DNA of 41,587 bases from Bathymodiolus heckerae thiotrophic gill symbiont (GTDB taxonomy: Bacteria; Pseudomonadota; Gammaproteobacteria; PS1; Pseudothioglobaceae): positions 1-41,587 of the forward strand of contig NZ_FXLV01000004.1 of NCBI RefSeq assembly GCF_900180345.1, in the 5' to 3' direction. A program made the position numbers and the translations under genes. This document shows positions 29,443-38,824 of this stretch, piece after piece. The first letter of the stretch is position 1; every line of letters begins with the position of its first letter. The notes below the pieces were generated by a model. It was given only the letters and a program-made list of their open reading frames with translations, searched no databases and was not told the DNA's origin.

Positions 29443-30918
29443 TTACTTAAACCACCCCTCATTCTCCCTTGCCGTCATAATCACAGTTGATGCCAATTCT
29501 TTATCTAGGTTACGGATGTCTAATAATTCATCAATAGATAATTCTGCCAAATTGTCCACTGTTACAATATCGGCTTTAATCAGGGCTCGTGCTAAATCTT
29601 CATCAACCCCTTCAACTCCTGTTAATACTTCAAAAGAATCTGCATCACCAAAAGCCTGCACTAATTGTGCATCAGAAGCACGCGCCTGCATCTCTTCCAC
29701 CATTGAAGCATCAAACTCTTCAATCGTCTCCAAACTTGTAGCGTCCGCATCAGCAACATCGTCAATGTTACCAAAGCCTTCGTCAACAAGAACAGCTGCC
29801 ACTTCAGAATCAACGCCCAGTTGTTCAGCCAACTTGTCACTAATCTTTTGATTTTCCTGTGCCTGTTTGTTGTCAGACTCGCTGACTGACATGACATTTA
29901 GCTTCCAATGCGTTAAGCGAGAAGCCAATTTAATATTTTGTCCGCCACGGCCAATCGCTAATGCCAACTGGTCGTCTTCAACTGCAATATCCATTGAGTT
30001 TTTATCTTCATCAATCACAATTGAACTAACTTCTGCTGGTGCCATAGCATTAATGACGAATTGTACAGGGTCTTCATCCCACAAAATAATATCCACGCGT
30101 TCGCCATTCAGCTCATTTGACACTGCCTGCACGCGTGCACCACGCATACCGATACAGGATCCAATCGGATCTAGGCGTTTGTCTTTTGCTTTAACCGCTA
30201 ATTTTGCACGCAAACCAGGGTCACGACTAGCGCCCATAATCTCAATCACGCCTTCAGAAATCTCTGGCACCTCCATCTCAAACAACTCAATCATCATTTC
30301 AGGCGCAGTACGGCTTAAAAATATTTGTGCGCCTCGTGGGCTTGATTTCACTTCTTTGATATAGGCTCTTAGGCGGTCATTCTTGCGAATGGATTCATTC
30401 GGAATTAAATCAAATTTAGGAATCATGCCGTCCACACCGCCCATATCGACATAAACATTACCCCTATCAACTCGCTTAACGGTTGCCATAATGACTTCGC
30501 CCACACGCTGAGTGTAATCTTCAACAATCACTTCTCTTTCTATCTCACGAACTTTTTGGATAATAACTTGTTTTACAATTTGTGCAGCAATGCGACCAAA
30601 CTCTTCAGTTGGTATTGGCTTACAGACAAAATCATCCACCGCTACGCCGTTTGCATCTTTTGCGTGAATGTGTAATTCTGCATCAAATTCAGTGCCATCG
30701 TCGTCCACAAAATTTTCACCATCTGCAATTACCATCCACTGTCTAAAAGTAGAAAACTTGCCAGTTTTTCTGTCAATTTGGACATTTGCATCAATGTTGT
30801 TTTGTTTTTTAGTTGCAACTGCTAACGCCTCTTCTAAAGACTCAAAAACACTTTCTTTTGAAATATTCTTTTCATTAGAAATTGCCTCAACCATCAAAAA
30901 TAAATCTTTACCTTCCAC
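29443..30918 (-). CDS. nusA: Transcription termination/antitermination factor NusA
   Basis: NusA binds RNA polymerase and modulates pausing. The 491 residues comprise the N-terminal polymerase-binding domain (1-125), an S1 domain (about 135-200, GEVIMATVKRVDRGNVYVDM), two KH domains (CIGMRGARVQAV and AIGRGGQNIKLA), and two acidic helix-hairpin-helix repeats near 365-420 and 435-490. The two AR repeats are typical of gammaproteobacteria. It lies 9 nt after rimP. Confidence 0.97.
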   Translation of the reverse strand: MEGKDLFLMVEAISNEKNISKESVFESLEEALAVATKKQNNIDANVQIDRKTGKFSTFRQWMVIADGENFVDDDGTEFDAELHIHAKDANGVAVDDFVCKPIPTEEFGRIAAQIVKQVIIQKVREIEREVIVEDYTQRVGEVIMATVKRVDRGNVYVDMGGVDGMIPKFDLIPNESIRKNDRLRAYIKEVKSSPRGAQIFLSRTAPEMMIELFEMEVPEISEGVIEIMGASRDPGLRAKLAVKAKDKRLDPIGSCIGMRGARVQAVSNELNGERVDIILWDEDPVQFVINAMAPAEVSSIVIDEDKNSMDIAVEDDQLALAIGRGGQNIKLASRLTHWKLNVMSVSESDNKQAQENQKISDKLAEQLGVDSEVAAVLVDEGFGNIDDVADADATSLETIEEFDASMVEEMQARASDAQLVQAFGDADSFEVLTGVEGVDEDLARALIKADIVTVDNLAELSIDELLDIRNLDKELASTVIMTARENEGWFK

Positions 30919-30927
30919 TTTCTTCTC

Positions 30928-31389
30928 CTAAAAATGCGCAACTAAATTTGCTTTTTCAATCATTTCAATATCCAACTGATAACTGCCAGTATTCGTCATC
31001 AATTCAATGCTATTGTTCGCCTCACTCACACTGCCAATAGCGCCATTAAATTTTCTCTGGCCGTTCAACGGCCTTAACAGTCTTAACTTAATATCATGCC
31101 CTAAAAATCGCTGATAATGCCCAATATGGAACAATGGTCGCTCAACGCCAGGCGATGACACTTCCAAATTATATTGCATAGCAATTGGGTCTTCCACATC
31201 AAAAATACTACTACATTGATGCGACACCTGCTCACAATCATCAAGCCCAATACCGTTATCTGAGTCAATATAAACCCTCAAAATACTGTGCTTACCACTG
31301 GCAATATACTCAACACCTACCAACTCATAGCTCATATCTTCAATCACTGAGCGAATTAATGTTTCAATTTTATCCGTGATTCTGGCCAT
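30928..31389 (-). CDS. rimP: Ribosome maturation factor RimP
   Basis: RimP aids 30S assembly. The start is set at the ATG 31389-31387, giving 153 residues beginning MARITDKIETLIRSVIEDM. A longer frame from 31464 would run across the tRNA spacer and shows no family match. Motifs are YELVGVEYI, LRVYIDSDNGIGLDDC and LEVSSPGVERPLF. It is the first protein gene after the initiator tRNA, as in the metY-rimP-nusA-infB operon of enteric bacteria. Confidence 0.94.
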   Translation of the reverse strand: MARITDKIETLIRSVIEDMSYELVGVEYIASGKHSILRVYIDSDNGIGLDDCEQVSHQCSSIFDVEDPIAMQYNLEVSSPGVERPLFHIGHYQRFLGHDIKLRLLRPLNGQRKFNGAIGSVSEANNSIELMTNTGSYQLDIEMIEKANLVAHF

Positions 31390-31465
31390 GTTTTTTATAT
31401 TAATCAAACAAAAATAAGTCTCAACAAGTCGCCTTCTTATTATAACTAATAAAAGACATCCCATT

Positions 31466-31487
31466 AAAAACCCCCTAAAAAGGGGGT
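31466..31487 (-). terminator. Terminator or attenuator between tRNA-fMet and rimP
   Basis: On the minus strand ACCCCC pairs with GGGGGT around a 6-nt loop and runs into a T-stretch. It lies about 11 nt after the tRNA. Since rimP-nusA-infB follow on the same strand, it may act as a partial terminator that separates the tRNA from the mRNA. Confidence 0.8.
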
Positions 31488-31497
31488 CGTAATCTTT

Positions 31498-31574
<77 letters not shown>

Positions 31575-31586
31575 CTAAAGATCACA

Positions 31587-31615
31587 ATGTTACACTTTTA
31601 TATCGCAATTGTCTA
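31587..31615 (-). promoter_or_regulatory. Promoter of tRNA-fMet and rimP-nusA-infB
   Basis: On the minus strand TAGACA (31610-31615) and TAACAT (31587-31592) are spaced by 17 bp, with 5 of 6 and 4 of 6 consensus matches. The tRNA begins about 12 nt downstream. No other strong promoter was seen for the translation-factor operon. Confidence 0.6.
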
Positions 31616-31802
31616 GTAAAAATATAAGTAATTTAATGATTTTGCCGAAAAATCACTTTAAAAGACCCCTGCATATCCCCTAAAAACAAACTCTAAAATT
31701 AAAAAAATCTATAAAAATCCAACTTTTATCCAAAAATAGGTCTATTTTCTTGCTTTTTTATGTTGATTTTGGGTCTTTTTGTTAAAAAAGACACAATAAT
31801 CC

Positions 31803-31980
31803 CTAAGGCGTTATCAAATCTTTGTAAACATTGGCTGCTCTGGTTAAATTATAAGCAATGGCTTTAAGATTAACCTTCTCTAAGTTGATATAACGAACCC
31901 TTGCCAAGCCAAGTGCGTTTGAGCGTACTAAAGGTAAGCTCAACGACAAACCTTCTTTTGCTGATTGCCTTTATTCCAAT
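31803..31980 (-). pseudogene. IS5-family transposase, C-terminal relic with frameshift
   Basis: On the minus strand one frame reads KAISKRRFVVELTFSTLK, where the Glu after FVV matches the last catalytic acid of the DDE triad. After a shift consistent with loss of two bases, the next frame reads ARVRYINLEKVNLKAIAYNL and then TRAANVYKDLITP to a stop at 31803. This matches the usual IS5-type ending (GTLKR..GL.KARYIGLEKVN) from memory. The first two catalytic Asp regions are gone. Confidence 0.75.
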
Positions 31981-31989
31981 GACTCATTG

Positions 31990-32170
31990 GAGACCACTGC
32001 ATTAATCTATTACAACTTATGAAACGCATAAAATAGCACCTTTTTACCCAAAAACTATACAGCAATCCTTGTAGAATGGAAAATAACTGGCTATTCTCCT
32101 CATTTTTGGATAAAAATGCACTATTTTTTTTATATTCTCTAAGTCACACTGGGTTAATGCAATGGTCTCA
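31990..32170. mobile_element. Foldback MITE, copy C, inserted in the IS relic
   Basis: A 181-bp unit bounded by GAGACCACTGCATTAA (31990-32005) and TTAATGCAATGGTCTC (32155-32170), inverted with one mismatch. The halves also pair internally: AAAATAG...TTTTTACCCAAAAA on one side against AAAATAG...TTTTTATCCAAAAA on the reverse strand. It carries no ORF. Its ends resemble copies A and B but have TTAA where they have TAA, so it is a related subfamily. Confidence 0.7.
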
Positions 32171-32306
32171 AGGTATTTTTTAGATTTTTATAGAAAAATA
32201 TGGAAAAATTTTAAGATATCTTTTGAAAAATTGTGAGGGTTGAAATTAGGGTGGGAAATTATGAATTATGCAAAGGTCTCAATATAACTTTTGAAAAGAA
32301 TAGGCG

Positions 32307-35048
32307 CTAATGCGCTTGCTGCCAAGAGTTGCCAATACCAACATCCACTTTAAGAGGTATATCCAGTTGATAAGCGCCCCCCATTAAGTCTTTGATTTTG
32401 CTAGCAAGTTCATCGGCTTTTGATGCCTTCACTTCAAAGACCAATTCATCATGCACTTGCATAATCATCTTAATATCTGAGTTGTTTTGCCCAATCCATG
32501 CGTAAATATCGAGCATGGCTTTTTTAATAATATCAGCGGACGAGCCTTGCATTGGGGCATTAATAGCGGTGCGCAAAGCGTGTTGTTGAAGCATTTTGTT
32601 TTTGGCATTAATTTGTGGCAAATACAGACGCCTGCCTATCACAGTCTCAACAAAACCTTGTGCTTTAGCCGATTCCTTGGTGCTGTTCATATAGTTCAAT
32701 ACATCGGGATAATTTTCAAAATAATCATCAATATATTGCTTGGCTTCAGTGCGTGAAACATCAATTTGTTTGGCCAAACCAAAAGCACTCATGCCGTAAA
32801 TTAAGCCAAAATTAATGGCTTTGGCTTTACGGCGATGGTCGCTGGTAACTTGCTCCATCGGGATATTAAACATAGTGGATGCAGTTGCGCTATGCACATC
32901 CATATCGTTATTAAACGCATCTAGCAAATTCGCATCTTGGGAAATATGCGCCATAATTCTAAGCTCAATCTGCGAATAATCTGCTGCAATAATGACATTG
33001 CCCTCGCTGGCAATAAAAGCGTCACGAATGCGTGCGCCTTGCTCTGAACGAATAGGGATATTTTGTAAGTTTGGATTGCTAGAAGACAAGCGCCCTGTTG
33101 CAGTAACCGCTTGATGATAAGAAGTATGTAAACGCTTAGTATTTAAATCAACCTGCTTAGGCAGTGTTTCAAGATAAGTAGAATTCAACTTAGTTAGGGT
33201 GCGATAACTCAAAATCAAATCCACCAGTGGGTGGTCTAAAAGTTTTAGAGCCTCTTCGTTGGTTGAGGGTGCGCCTTTGGGGGTTTTCTTTTTCGGCTCC
33301 AGCCCCAAACCTTCTTCTGAGAATAAGATTTGTTGAATTTGTTTGGGTGACTCTAAATTAAACACATCACCTGCCAATTCAAATGCCTGTGCTTGGATGG
33401 TTTTCATTTGTGTGGCAACACTGATCTGCTGTTTACTTAACGCATTGGCATCTAGTTCTACGCCGTTACGCTCCATCTTTACTAATACGGGAATCAGTGG
33501 CAATTCTACTCGCAAATAAAGTTTGTATAAATCTGGATATTTCACCAACTCATACGCCAATACTTCATTAAGTTTATGCGTTACAATCACATCTTCACAG
33601 GCATACGGAGCGGCAATGTCTATATCAACCTGATTAAAAGTGAGTTGCTTCTTGCCCTTGCCTGCCACATCAGCAAAATGAATGGTTTGATGGTTCAAAT
33701 AATACACACTCAAATCATCCATATTGTGCCGTGTAGCAACGGAATTTAGACAATAGGATTTAAGCATAGTGTCATCAACGATACCGTTGAGGGTAATGTC
33801 ATAATTTTTCAAAATATGACTGTCGTATTTAAGATTTTGCCCGATTTTTCCGATGTTTGGATTCTCTAAAATTGGGTGCAGTTTTGAACACACTTCATCA
33901 AAATTTAACTGCGTAGGGGTATCTAAATAATCGTGTGCAACAGGGATATAAAAACTGTCTTTGTCCAACAAAAACACCCAGCCGACAATTTGTGCATTCA
34001 TATAGTTCAGCGAAGTGGTTTCTAAATCGAATACAAAATTCTTACACGCCTTTAAGCGCTTAACCAAATATTCAAAATCCACCTGTGTGAAAATAACGCT
34101 TTGGGTATAGTCTACGAGCCAATCAGACTGAGGTTTTTCAGCTTGTGCTATTTCGGTTATTGGCGCAGTTGTTGCCTCTGCCACTTGTGTTACAGGTTGT
34201 TCGATACCCAACTGTTTGAGCCACACTTTAAAGCCATATTTTTGATAAAGGCGGGAAAGTTCTGCGTTATCAGCACCTGGCTCATCGTCCAAAATATCGC
34301 AAGGCAATTGCACATCAAATTTGAGCTGCACTAGGCGATAAGATAAATCCAATAAATCAAAGTTATCACGCAGTTTCTCACCCACTTTGCCGCCGATTTG
34401 CTCTGCATTGGTTTTAATACCATCAATAGAGCCAAACTGATCCAGCCATTTAATAGCCGTTTTAGGTCCAACGCTTGGCACACCAGGAATGTTGTCAGCA
34501 CTATCGCCAGTCAGCGCCAAAAGGTCTAAGATTTGTTCAGGCTTAACGCCTATTTTATCAACCACGCCTTGGTAATCTAACAGGTTACCTTTCATATCTA
34601 ACTGCTGTATGTGTCCATTCACCAGCTGCATTAAATCCTTATCGCCACTGGCAATAATCGTGTCAAATCGATGGACTTTTGCTAAATTTGCTAGCGTAGC
34701 AATCACATCATCCGCCTCAACCCCATCAACACAAATAAAATGAAAACCCATGGCACGAATAATGCCATACAGTGGCTCAATTTGCATCACCAACTCTTCG
34801 TCAGCTGGCTTACGATGTGCTTTGTATTCAGGGTAAATCTTGTGTCGATGGTTCTTGCCTTTGGCATCAAAAATGGCAATCATCTTCGCCTCTGGGTACT
34901 GGTGTTGTAGGCGCTTAATGGCGTTTATCACGCCAAAAATTGCCCCTGTTGGAAAGCCAGCATTGTTGGTTAAGTTTTGCGAAAGGGTGGAAAAATAAGC
35001 CCGAAATAAAAAGGCAGATCCGTCTAATAAAATAAGTTGCTTTGACAT
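32307..35048 (-). CDS. polA: DNA polymerase I
   Basis: PolA fills gaps and removes RNA primers. The start is placed at the ATG 35048-35046, giving 913 residues beginning MSKQLILLDGSAFLFRAYFS; a longer frame overlaps znuC. The 5' nuclease domain spans 1-290. The proofreading domain is intact: FDLETTS (Asp-x-Glu), GQNLKYDSH and YACEDV. The polymerase domain has DYSQIELR, RRKAKAINFGLIYGMS and QVHDELVFEV. A GCGC-ATTA-GCGC hairpin overlaps the stop. The IS relic lies just downstream. Confidence 0.96.
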   Translation of the reverse strand: MSKQLILLDGSAFLFRAYFSTLSQNLTNNAGFPTGAIFGVINAIKRLQHQYPEAKMIAIFDAKGKNHRHKIYPEYKAHRKPADEELVMQIEPLYGIIRAMGFHFICVDGVEADDVIATLANLAKVHRFDTIIASGDKDLMQLVNGHIQQLDMKGNLLDYQGVVDKIGVKPEQILDLLALTGDSADNIPGVPSVGPKTAIKWLDQFGSIDGIKTNAEQIGGKVGEKLRDNFDLLDLSYRLVQLKFDVQLPCDILDDEPGADNAELSRLYQKYGFKVWLKQLGIEQPVTQVAEATTAPITEIAQAEKPQSDWLVDYTQSVIFTQVDFEYLVKRLKACKNFVFDLETTSLNYMNAQIVGWVFLLDKDSFYIPVAHDYLDTPTQLNFDEVCSKLHPILENPNIGKIGQNLKYDSHILKNYDITLNGIVDDTMLKSYCLNSVATRHNMDDLSVYYLNHQTIHFADVAGKGKKQLTFNQVDIDIAAPYACEDVIVTHKLNEVLAYELVKYPDLYKLYLRVELPLIPVLVKMERNGVELDANALSKQQISVATQMKTIQAQAFELAGDVFNLESPKQIQQILFSEEGLGLEPKKKTPKGAPSTNEEALKLLDHPLVDLILSYRTLTKLNSTYLETLPKQVDLNTKRLHTSYHQAVTATGRLSSSNPNLQNIPIRSEQGARIRDAFIASEGNVIIAADYSQIELRIMAHISQDANLLDAFNNDMDVHSATASTMFNIPMEQVTSDHRRKAKAINFGLIYGMSAFGLAKQIDVSRTEAKQYIDDYFENYPDVLNYMNSTKESAKAQGFVETVIGRRLYLPQINAKNKMLQQHALRTAINAPMQGSSADIIKKAMLDIYAWIGQNNSDIKMIMQVHDELVFEVKASKADELASKIKDLMGGAYQLDIPLKVDVGIGNSWQQAH

Positions 35049-35086
35049 AAGGCGAATTTTACACTTAAATTGTTTAAAATAGGTGT

Positions 35087-35815
35087 ATGACGATGACACC
35101 GAAAACACTTATTAGCGCTAATCATATTAACCTTAGCCACCACGGAAAAAAGGTACTCGATGAGGTTAGTTTTGAGTTAAAAGCGGGTGAATTTATTACC
35201 TTAATTGGCCCGAATGGTGCTGGAAAAAGCTCATTAATTAAAATCCTGCTTGGGCTTATTGCACCTGATAATGGCAAAATTAAGAAATCTAAAAACATTA
35301 GACTGGGCTACACGCCGCAAAAATTCATTGCCAATGAGTTCATTCCTATCTCAGTGGCTGATTTCTTAAAACTCAACCAAAAAATTGACACCCAATTTTT
35401 AATAGACACTGCCACACTCACAGGCATTGAAACACGACTACATTTACCTTTAAACAGTTTATCTGGTGGCGAAATGCAGCGTGTATTACTAGCTCGTGCA
35501 TTGCTGGCAAAGCCCAATGTCCTTATCCTAGATGAGCCCGCACAAAATCTTGATGTTGATGGACAAATGCAACTCTACCAACTCATTCAAGACATTCACC
35601 AACAACAAGGCTGTGCGGTACTGATGGTCTCTCACGATCTGCATCGAGTGATGAAAGAATCAACTCAAGTGCTGTGTTTATATCACCACATTTGCTGTAT
35701 GGGTCAGCCTGAGGCTATTATTAAAGACAGTCAGTTCAATCATCTGTTTGCCAACCAAATGGACGAATTAATGGCAACCTACGAACATCACCATAATCAT
35801 AAGCACAAACACTAA
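35087..35815 (+). CDS. znuC: Zinc ABC transporter ATP-binding protein (ZnuC-like)
   Basis: A 242-residue ABC ATPase with Walker [10 protein letters not shown] at 41-49, signature LSGGEMQR, Walker [13 protein letters not shown] and H-loop [20 protein letters not shown] and the ending [11 protein letters not shown] are typical of ZnuC, the His tail fitting zinc binding. No znuA or znuB lies nearby, so it is an orphan here and partners must be elsewhere. It diverges from polA with 38 bp between start codons. A start at the ATG at 35093 is also possible. Confidence 0.87.
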   Translation: MTMTPKTLISANHINLSHHGKKVLDEVSFELKAGEFITLIGPNGAGKSSLIKILLGLIAPDNGKIKKSKNIRLGYTPQKFIANEFIPISVADFLKLNQKIDTQFLIDTATLTGIETRLHLPLNSLSGGEMQRVLLARALLAKPNVLILDEPAQNLDVDGQMQLYQLIQDIHQQQGCAVLMVSHDLHRVMKESTQVLCLYHHICCMGQPEAIIKDSQFNHLFANQMDELMATYEHHHNHKHKH

Positions 35816-35861
35816 ATTGTAACCGACAATTCCAGTGTAATCTAATTCAGAATTTAGGGTC

Positions 35862-35870
35862 TGATATAAT
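35862..35870 (+). promoter_or_regulatory. Extended -10 promoter of dapD
   Basis: TGATATAAT is a perfect extended -10 (TG-n-TATAAT). No good -35 precedes it, as is common for extended -10 promoters. The predicted transcript starts near 35877, leaving about 22 nt before the dapD ATG. A small AATTGT/ACAATT hairpin lies upstream after znuC. Confidence 0.6.
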
Positions 35871-35898
35871 ATCTGTTTTTTTGACTCATGGATTTACT

Positions 35899-36714
35899 AT
35901 GAAAGATATTATCGAAACGGCTTTTGAAGACAGAAACAATCTTAACCCACAAACTGCCAGCCCAAAAATCAAACAAGCTGTTGCAGAGGCTATCCATCTA
36001 CTTGATTCAGGTCAAGCACGAGTAGCCGAACAACAAGGGGTGGGTGATTGGAAAGTTAATGAATGGCTAAAAAAAGCGGTGCTACTGTCTTTTAGATTAG
36101 AAGACAATAGACCTATGCAAGGCGGTTTCACTCAATACTACGACAAAGTACCTTCAAAATTTGCCGATATGTCCACAGAGGAATTTGCAGCAGCAGGGGT
36201 TCGTGTTGTCCCGCCAGCAAGTGCACGCCGAGGCTCCTTTATCGCCAAAGACACGGTGCTAATGCCTAGTTATGTCAATATTGGTGCTTATGTGGACTCA
36301 GGCACCATGGTAGACACTTGGGCAACTGTCGGATCATGTGCACAAATTGGTAAAAATGTTCACTTGTCTGGTGGTGTTGGTATCGGTGGCGTATTAGAGC
36401 CATTGCAAGCCAGTCCAACGATTATCGAAGATAACTGTTTTATCGGTGCACGCTCAGAAGTTGTTGAAGGTGTGATTGTTGAAGAAGGAGCGGTAATTTC
36501 AATGGGGGTTTATATCGGACAATCTACCAAAATTTTTAATCGTGAAACAGGCGAAATTACTTACGGTCGTGTGCCAGCAGGCTCGGTTGTTGTTTCAGGT
36601 AATTTGCCTTCAAAAGACGGCAGTTATTCACTTTATTGTGCAGTAATTGTTAAACAAGTTGATGCCAAAACCCGTTCCAAAGTAGGCATTAATGCGTTAC
36701 TAAGAGGCATTTAA
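35899..36714 (+). CDS. dapD: 2,3,4,5-tetrahydropyridine-2,6-dicarboxylate N-succinyltransferase
   Basis: DapD succinylates tetrahydrodipicolinate in lysine and diaminopimelate synthesis. I start at the ATG at 35899 ([13 protein letters not shown]), giving 271 residues; an in-frame TTG at 35881 would lie almost on the transcript start. The middle has [13 protein letters not shown], then a left-handed beta-helix of hexapeptide repeats ([20 protein letters not shown]) and [20 protein letters not shown]. It stands alone between znuC and the convergent lipase gene. Confidence 0.95.
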   Translation: MKDIIETAFEDRNNLNPQTASPKIKQAVAEAIHLLDSGQARVAEQQGVGDWKVNEWLKKAVLLSFRLEDNRPMQGGFTQYYDKVPSKFADMSTEEFAAAGVRVVPPASARRGSFIAKDTVLMPSYVNIGAYVDSGTMVDTWATVGSCAQIGKNVHLSGGVGIGGVLEPLQASPTIIEDNCFIGARSEVVEGVIVEEGAVISMGVYIGQSTKIFNRETGEITYGRVPAGSVVVSGNLPSKDGSYSLYCAVIVKQVDAKTRSKVGINALLRGI

Positions 36715-36754
36715 TTACCCGTCTGAGAAGCCTTTATATGAATATGAATGCTCA

Positions 36755-37528
36755 TTAATTCTCTGTATTTACACGAAGATCTTCACTAATTTTTTTTAGT
36801 TGTTTGATGTAGTTAAGTAATGAATGATCTTCTCTCCAATCACAAAGATGTTCATTGCCAAAAGTTATGCCAAATTCTTGTTTTACATGCTGATAATGAT
36901 ATCCTAAGATGTCTTTTAAGGGTAAATCTGGAATTTTGTCGTTTGAGTTAACCACGCGCCAAGAATGGGCAATGGCATTATCATATATTGAAGCATAATT
37001 AGGGGAACCTGTGCGAGGCCCTGCAAATGAGTAAAGAATGGGTTCTTTGTATTTTGTATTCTTAGCAATATCAAGCGCATTCAAAACAGCAAGAGCACCG
37101 CCCATACTATGACCAGTTACATATATATTACCTTTTATTTGCCTTGCTTTAAGGAAGTTCAAAATCTTATCTTGAGGGGAGCAACTTTCTTCTGTTGATG
37201 TATATATCTGATAAAACCCAGATTCAACTTTGCTTTTTTCCGCAAGGTAGGCGCATTCTTCTTGCTCAAATTGTGCCACTTCGATCCATTCTTCGATTGA
37301 ACCAACGCCACGCCAACTAATATAAATATCTTCTCCCTTAGAGGCAATAAAGCCCAATGGAAAAAGTTTGCCTTCATGCATTATTTGGAATGTGGCTTCT
37401 AATTGATACCCTTTAGGTCCCAGCCATTTTTTCCCTTTTTTGTAATCAGAGTATTGAATAGATGTCTCAAGACTCAAATTAGCTAACTCTAAGGCTAAAC
37501 TTATATTAAATTTTTCTAATAAAGTCAT
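36755..37528 (-). CDS. Lipase class 3 family protein
   Basis: A 257-residue alpha/beta hydrolase of the fungal-lipase-like class 3 family. The nucleophile elbow VTGHSMGGALAVLNALD holds Ser141, NSNDKIPDLP gives Asp197, and REDHSLLNY a likely His235, so the triad is present. YSFAGPRTGSPNYA is a family block. No signal peptide is seen, so it may act in the cytoplasm or leave by another route. It lies 15 nt after the metallophosphoesterase gene. The substrate is unknown. Confidence 0.85.
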   Translation of the reverse strand: MTLLEKFNISLALELANLSLETSIQYSDYKKGKKWLGPKGYQLEATFQIMHEGKLFPLGFIASKGEDIYISWRGVGSIEEWIEVAQFEQEECAYLAEKSKVESGFYQIYTSTEESCSPQDKILNFLKARQIKGNIYVTGHSMGGALAVLNALDIAKNTKYKEPILYSFAGPRTGSPNYASIYDNAIAHSWRVVNSNDKIPDLPLKDILGYHYQHVKQEFGITFGNEHLCDWREDHSLLNYIKQLKKISEDLRVNTEN

Positions 37529-37543
37529 ATTAGTTAAACAAAA

Positions 37544-38776
37544 TTACTGGCAATTCAATGAAGAAGACTTGTCAAGCAACCATAAACACTCACCAACCTT
37601 GCCTCCCTTTTGATTATAAAATCTAAAGGCCTTGCCTGTATTTGTCAAAATTCCGTAACCGAAACCTGACCGAGAGTAAACAAAATTAGCCATATGCTTG
37701 TTAATATCAACCGCTCTTTTCATACTATTGCTAATTTTATATAACTTTGTGCCACTATTGCCAATAATCAGCTGATCGTAATCAGTTCGCATATCTAGTG
37801 TCTGTAAATAATGGGCGTGTCCAGCAATGAATAATGTGTGCGTGGGCAGTAAGTCTTTAAAGGCTATTTGTTGAGTTAAATTTCCATAATAATATTTAGA
37901 TTTAATTTTATTGTAAGTCCACATAGGCCGATGTGTCAAAAATATATTGGTCGAATCTTTATCGATTTTTAACTGCTCTATTGCCTTTTTATAAAGCGCT
38001 AATTGGGCATCGGAAGTGTGATCATCCTGACCATAACTACTGTCAAACATAATGTAATTAACATTTTTCAACTTAAACAGATAGGGTTTTTCCATCTCGG
38101 TGCAAGCTTGCCCCGTCTTTTGATACGCCCATGGCGATAAAAAACGAAACCAGCCATTTTCTGCTCTACTACAACCTTCGTGGTTACCCCGAGAAAAAGC
38201 AATCACTGACGATTGAAATAATGAACTGGCAGGCGTAAACCAATCCGCATTCCAAGTATCCCAATTGTATCCACTTGGCGAACCTTGACAGCCCTTATTA
38301 CCCTCAGGACAAGGGGATTCTCGGTAAAAATAATCACCTACATGCAAAATTATATCGGGGGTTTTAGAGGTAATACTCTCGCTTAACTCACGAAATGGCC
38401 AAGCCTCAGCATCGTTACATGCTTGAGCGCTGACCTTATTAATACGACATCCTGTATCACCTAAGATAGCAATACGATTGACTTCACGGGGTAAAGTAGG
38501 CAACACCCGCTGTTGAATTTTGATTGATTGAGTATCACGACTGACTAACAGTTCACATACCGCTGGAAAATTTGCCACCTTGGGTGCTCTTAATTGCATA
38601 GCAGTGGGGATATTATTAACACTCACCTTTGGACACAGCTCATCTTTTAATAAAATGGCTCTAACGCTGAGCTGGTTATTGGCGACCATTTGAACCCATT
38701 GATAAGGGGATTGCGCATAAGTCATAAATGACAATGACCCCAACAAAACTATCATGACGCACTTAAAAAACTTCAT
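37544..38776 (-). CDS. Secreted metallophosphoesterase
   Basis: A calcineurin-like phosphoesterase, 410 residues from the ATG at 38776, chosen because AAGAGG lies 6 nt upstream and a signal peptide follows (hydrophobic MKFFKCVMIVLLGSLSF, cleavage near YAQS). Metal motifs are ILGDTGC, HVGDYFY, RGNHEG, LTHRPMW and AGHAHYL, all intact. Several cysteines fit an exported protein. It follows ubiA closely and precedes the lipase gene. A role in scavenging phosphate is a guess; no Pho box was seen. Confidence 0.87.
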   Translation of the reverse strand: MKFFKCVMIVLLGSLSFMTYAQSPYQWVQMVANNQLSVRAILLKDELCPKVSVNNIPTAMQLRAPKVANFPAVCELLVSRDTQSIKIQQRVLPTLPREVNRIAILGDTGCRINKVSAQACNDAEAWPFRELSESITSKTPDIILHVGDYFYRESPCPEGNKGCQGSPSGYNWDTWNADWFTPASSLFQSSVIAFSRGNHEGCSRAENGWFRFLSPWAYQKTGQACTEMEKPYLFKLKNVNYIMFDSSYGQDDHTSDAQLALYKKAIEQLKIDKDSTNIFLTHRPMWTYNKIKSKYYYGNLTQQIAFKDLLPTHTLFIAGHAHYLQTLDMRTDYDQLIIGNSGTKLYKISNSMKRAVDINKHMANFVYSRSGFGYGILTNTGKAFRFYNQKGGKVGECLWLLDKSSSLNCQ

Positions 38777-38824
38777 AAAAAACCTCTTGATTAGAAATAT
38801 TTGTATCCATAACAAAGGCTTCAT

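Larger units (their letters stand above)
31663..32280 (-). mobile_element. Degenerate IS5-like element with a nested MITE
   Basis: The outer right end is a perfect GAGACCTTTGCATAA on the minus strand (32280-32266); the other end, AGACCCCTGCATA at 31663-31675, is a decayed inverted copy. Between them lie an IS5-type transposase C-terminus, a terminator-like GTCTTTTT/AAAAAGAC hairpin at about 31772-31793, and a second 181-bp element. Without the nested element about 437 bp remain, too short for an intact IS, so it cannot encode a full transposase. The core subterminal motif TCTATAAAAATC appears on both sides. Confidence 0.75.

Noticed and set aside
32310-32325. GCGC-ATTA-GCGC stem as the polA terminator
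   Set aside because: Only four base pairs, overlapping the stop codon, with a broken T-tract.
35881-35898. TTG start for dapD
   Set aside because: It lies about 4 nt after the predicted transcript start and the family N-terminus begins at the ATG at 35899.
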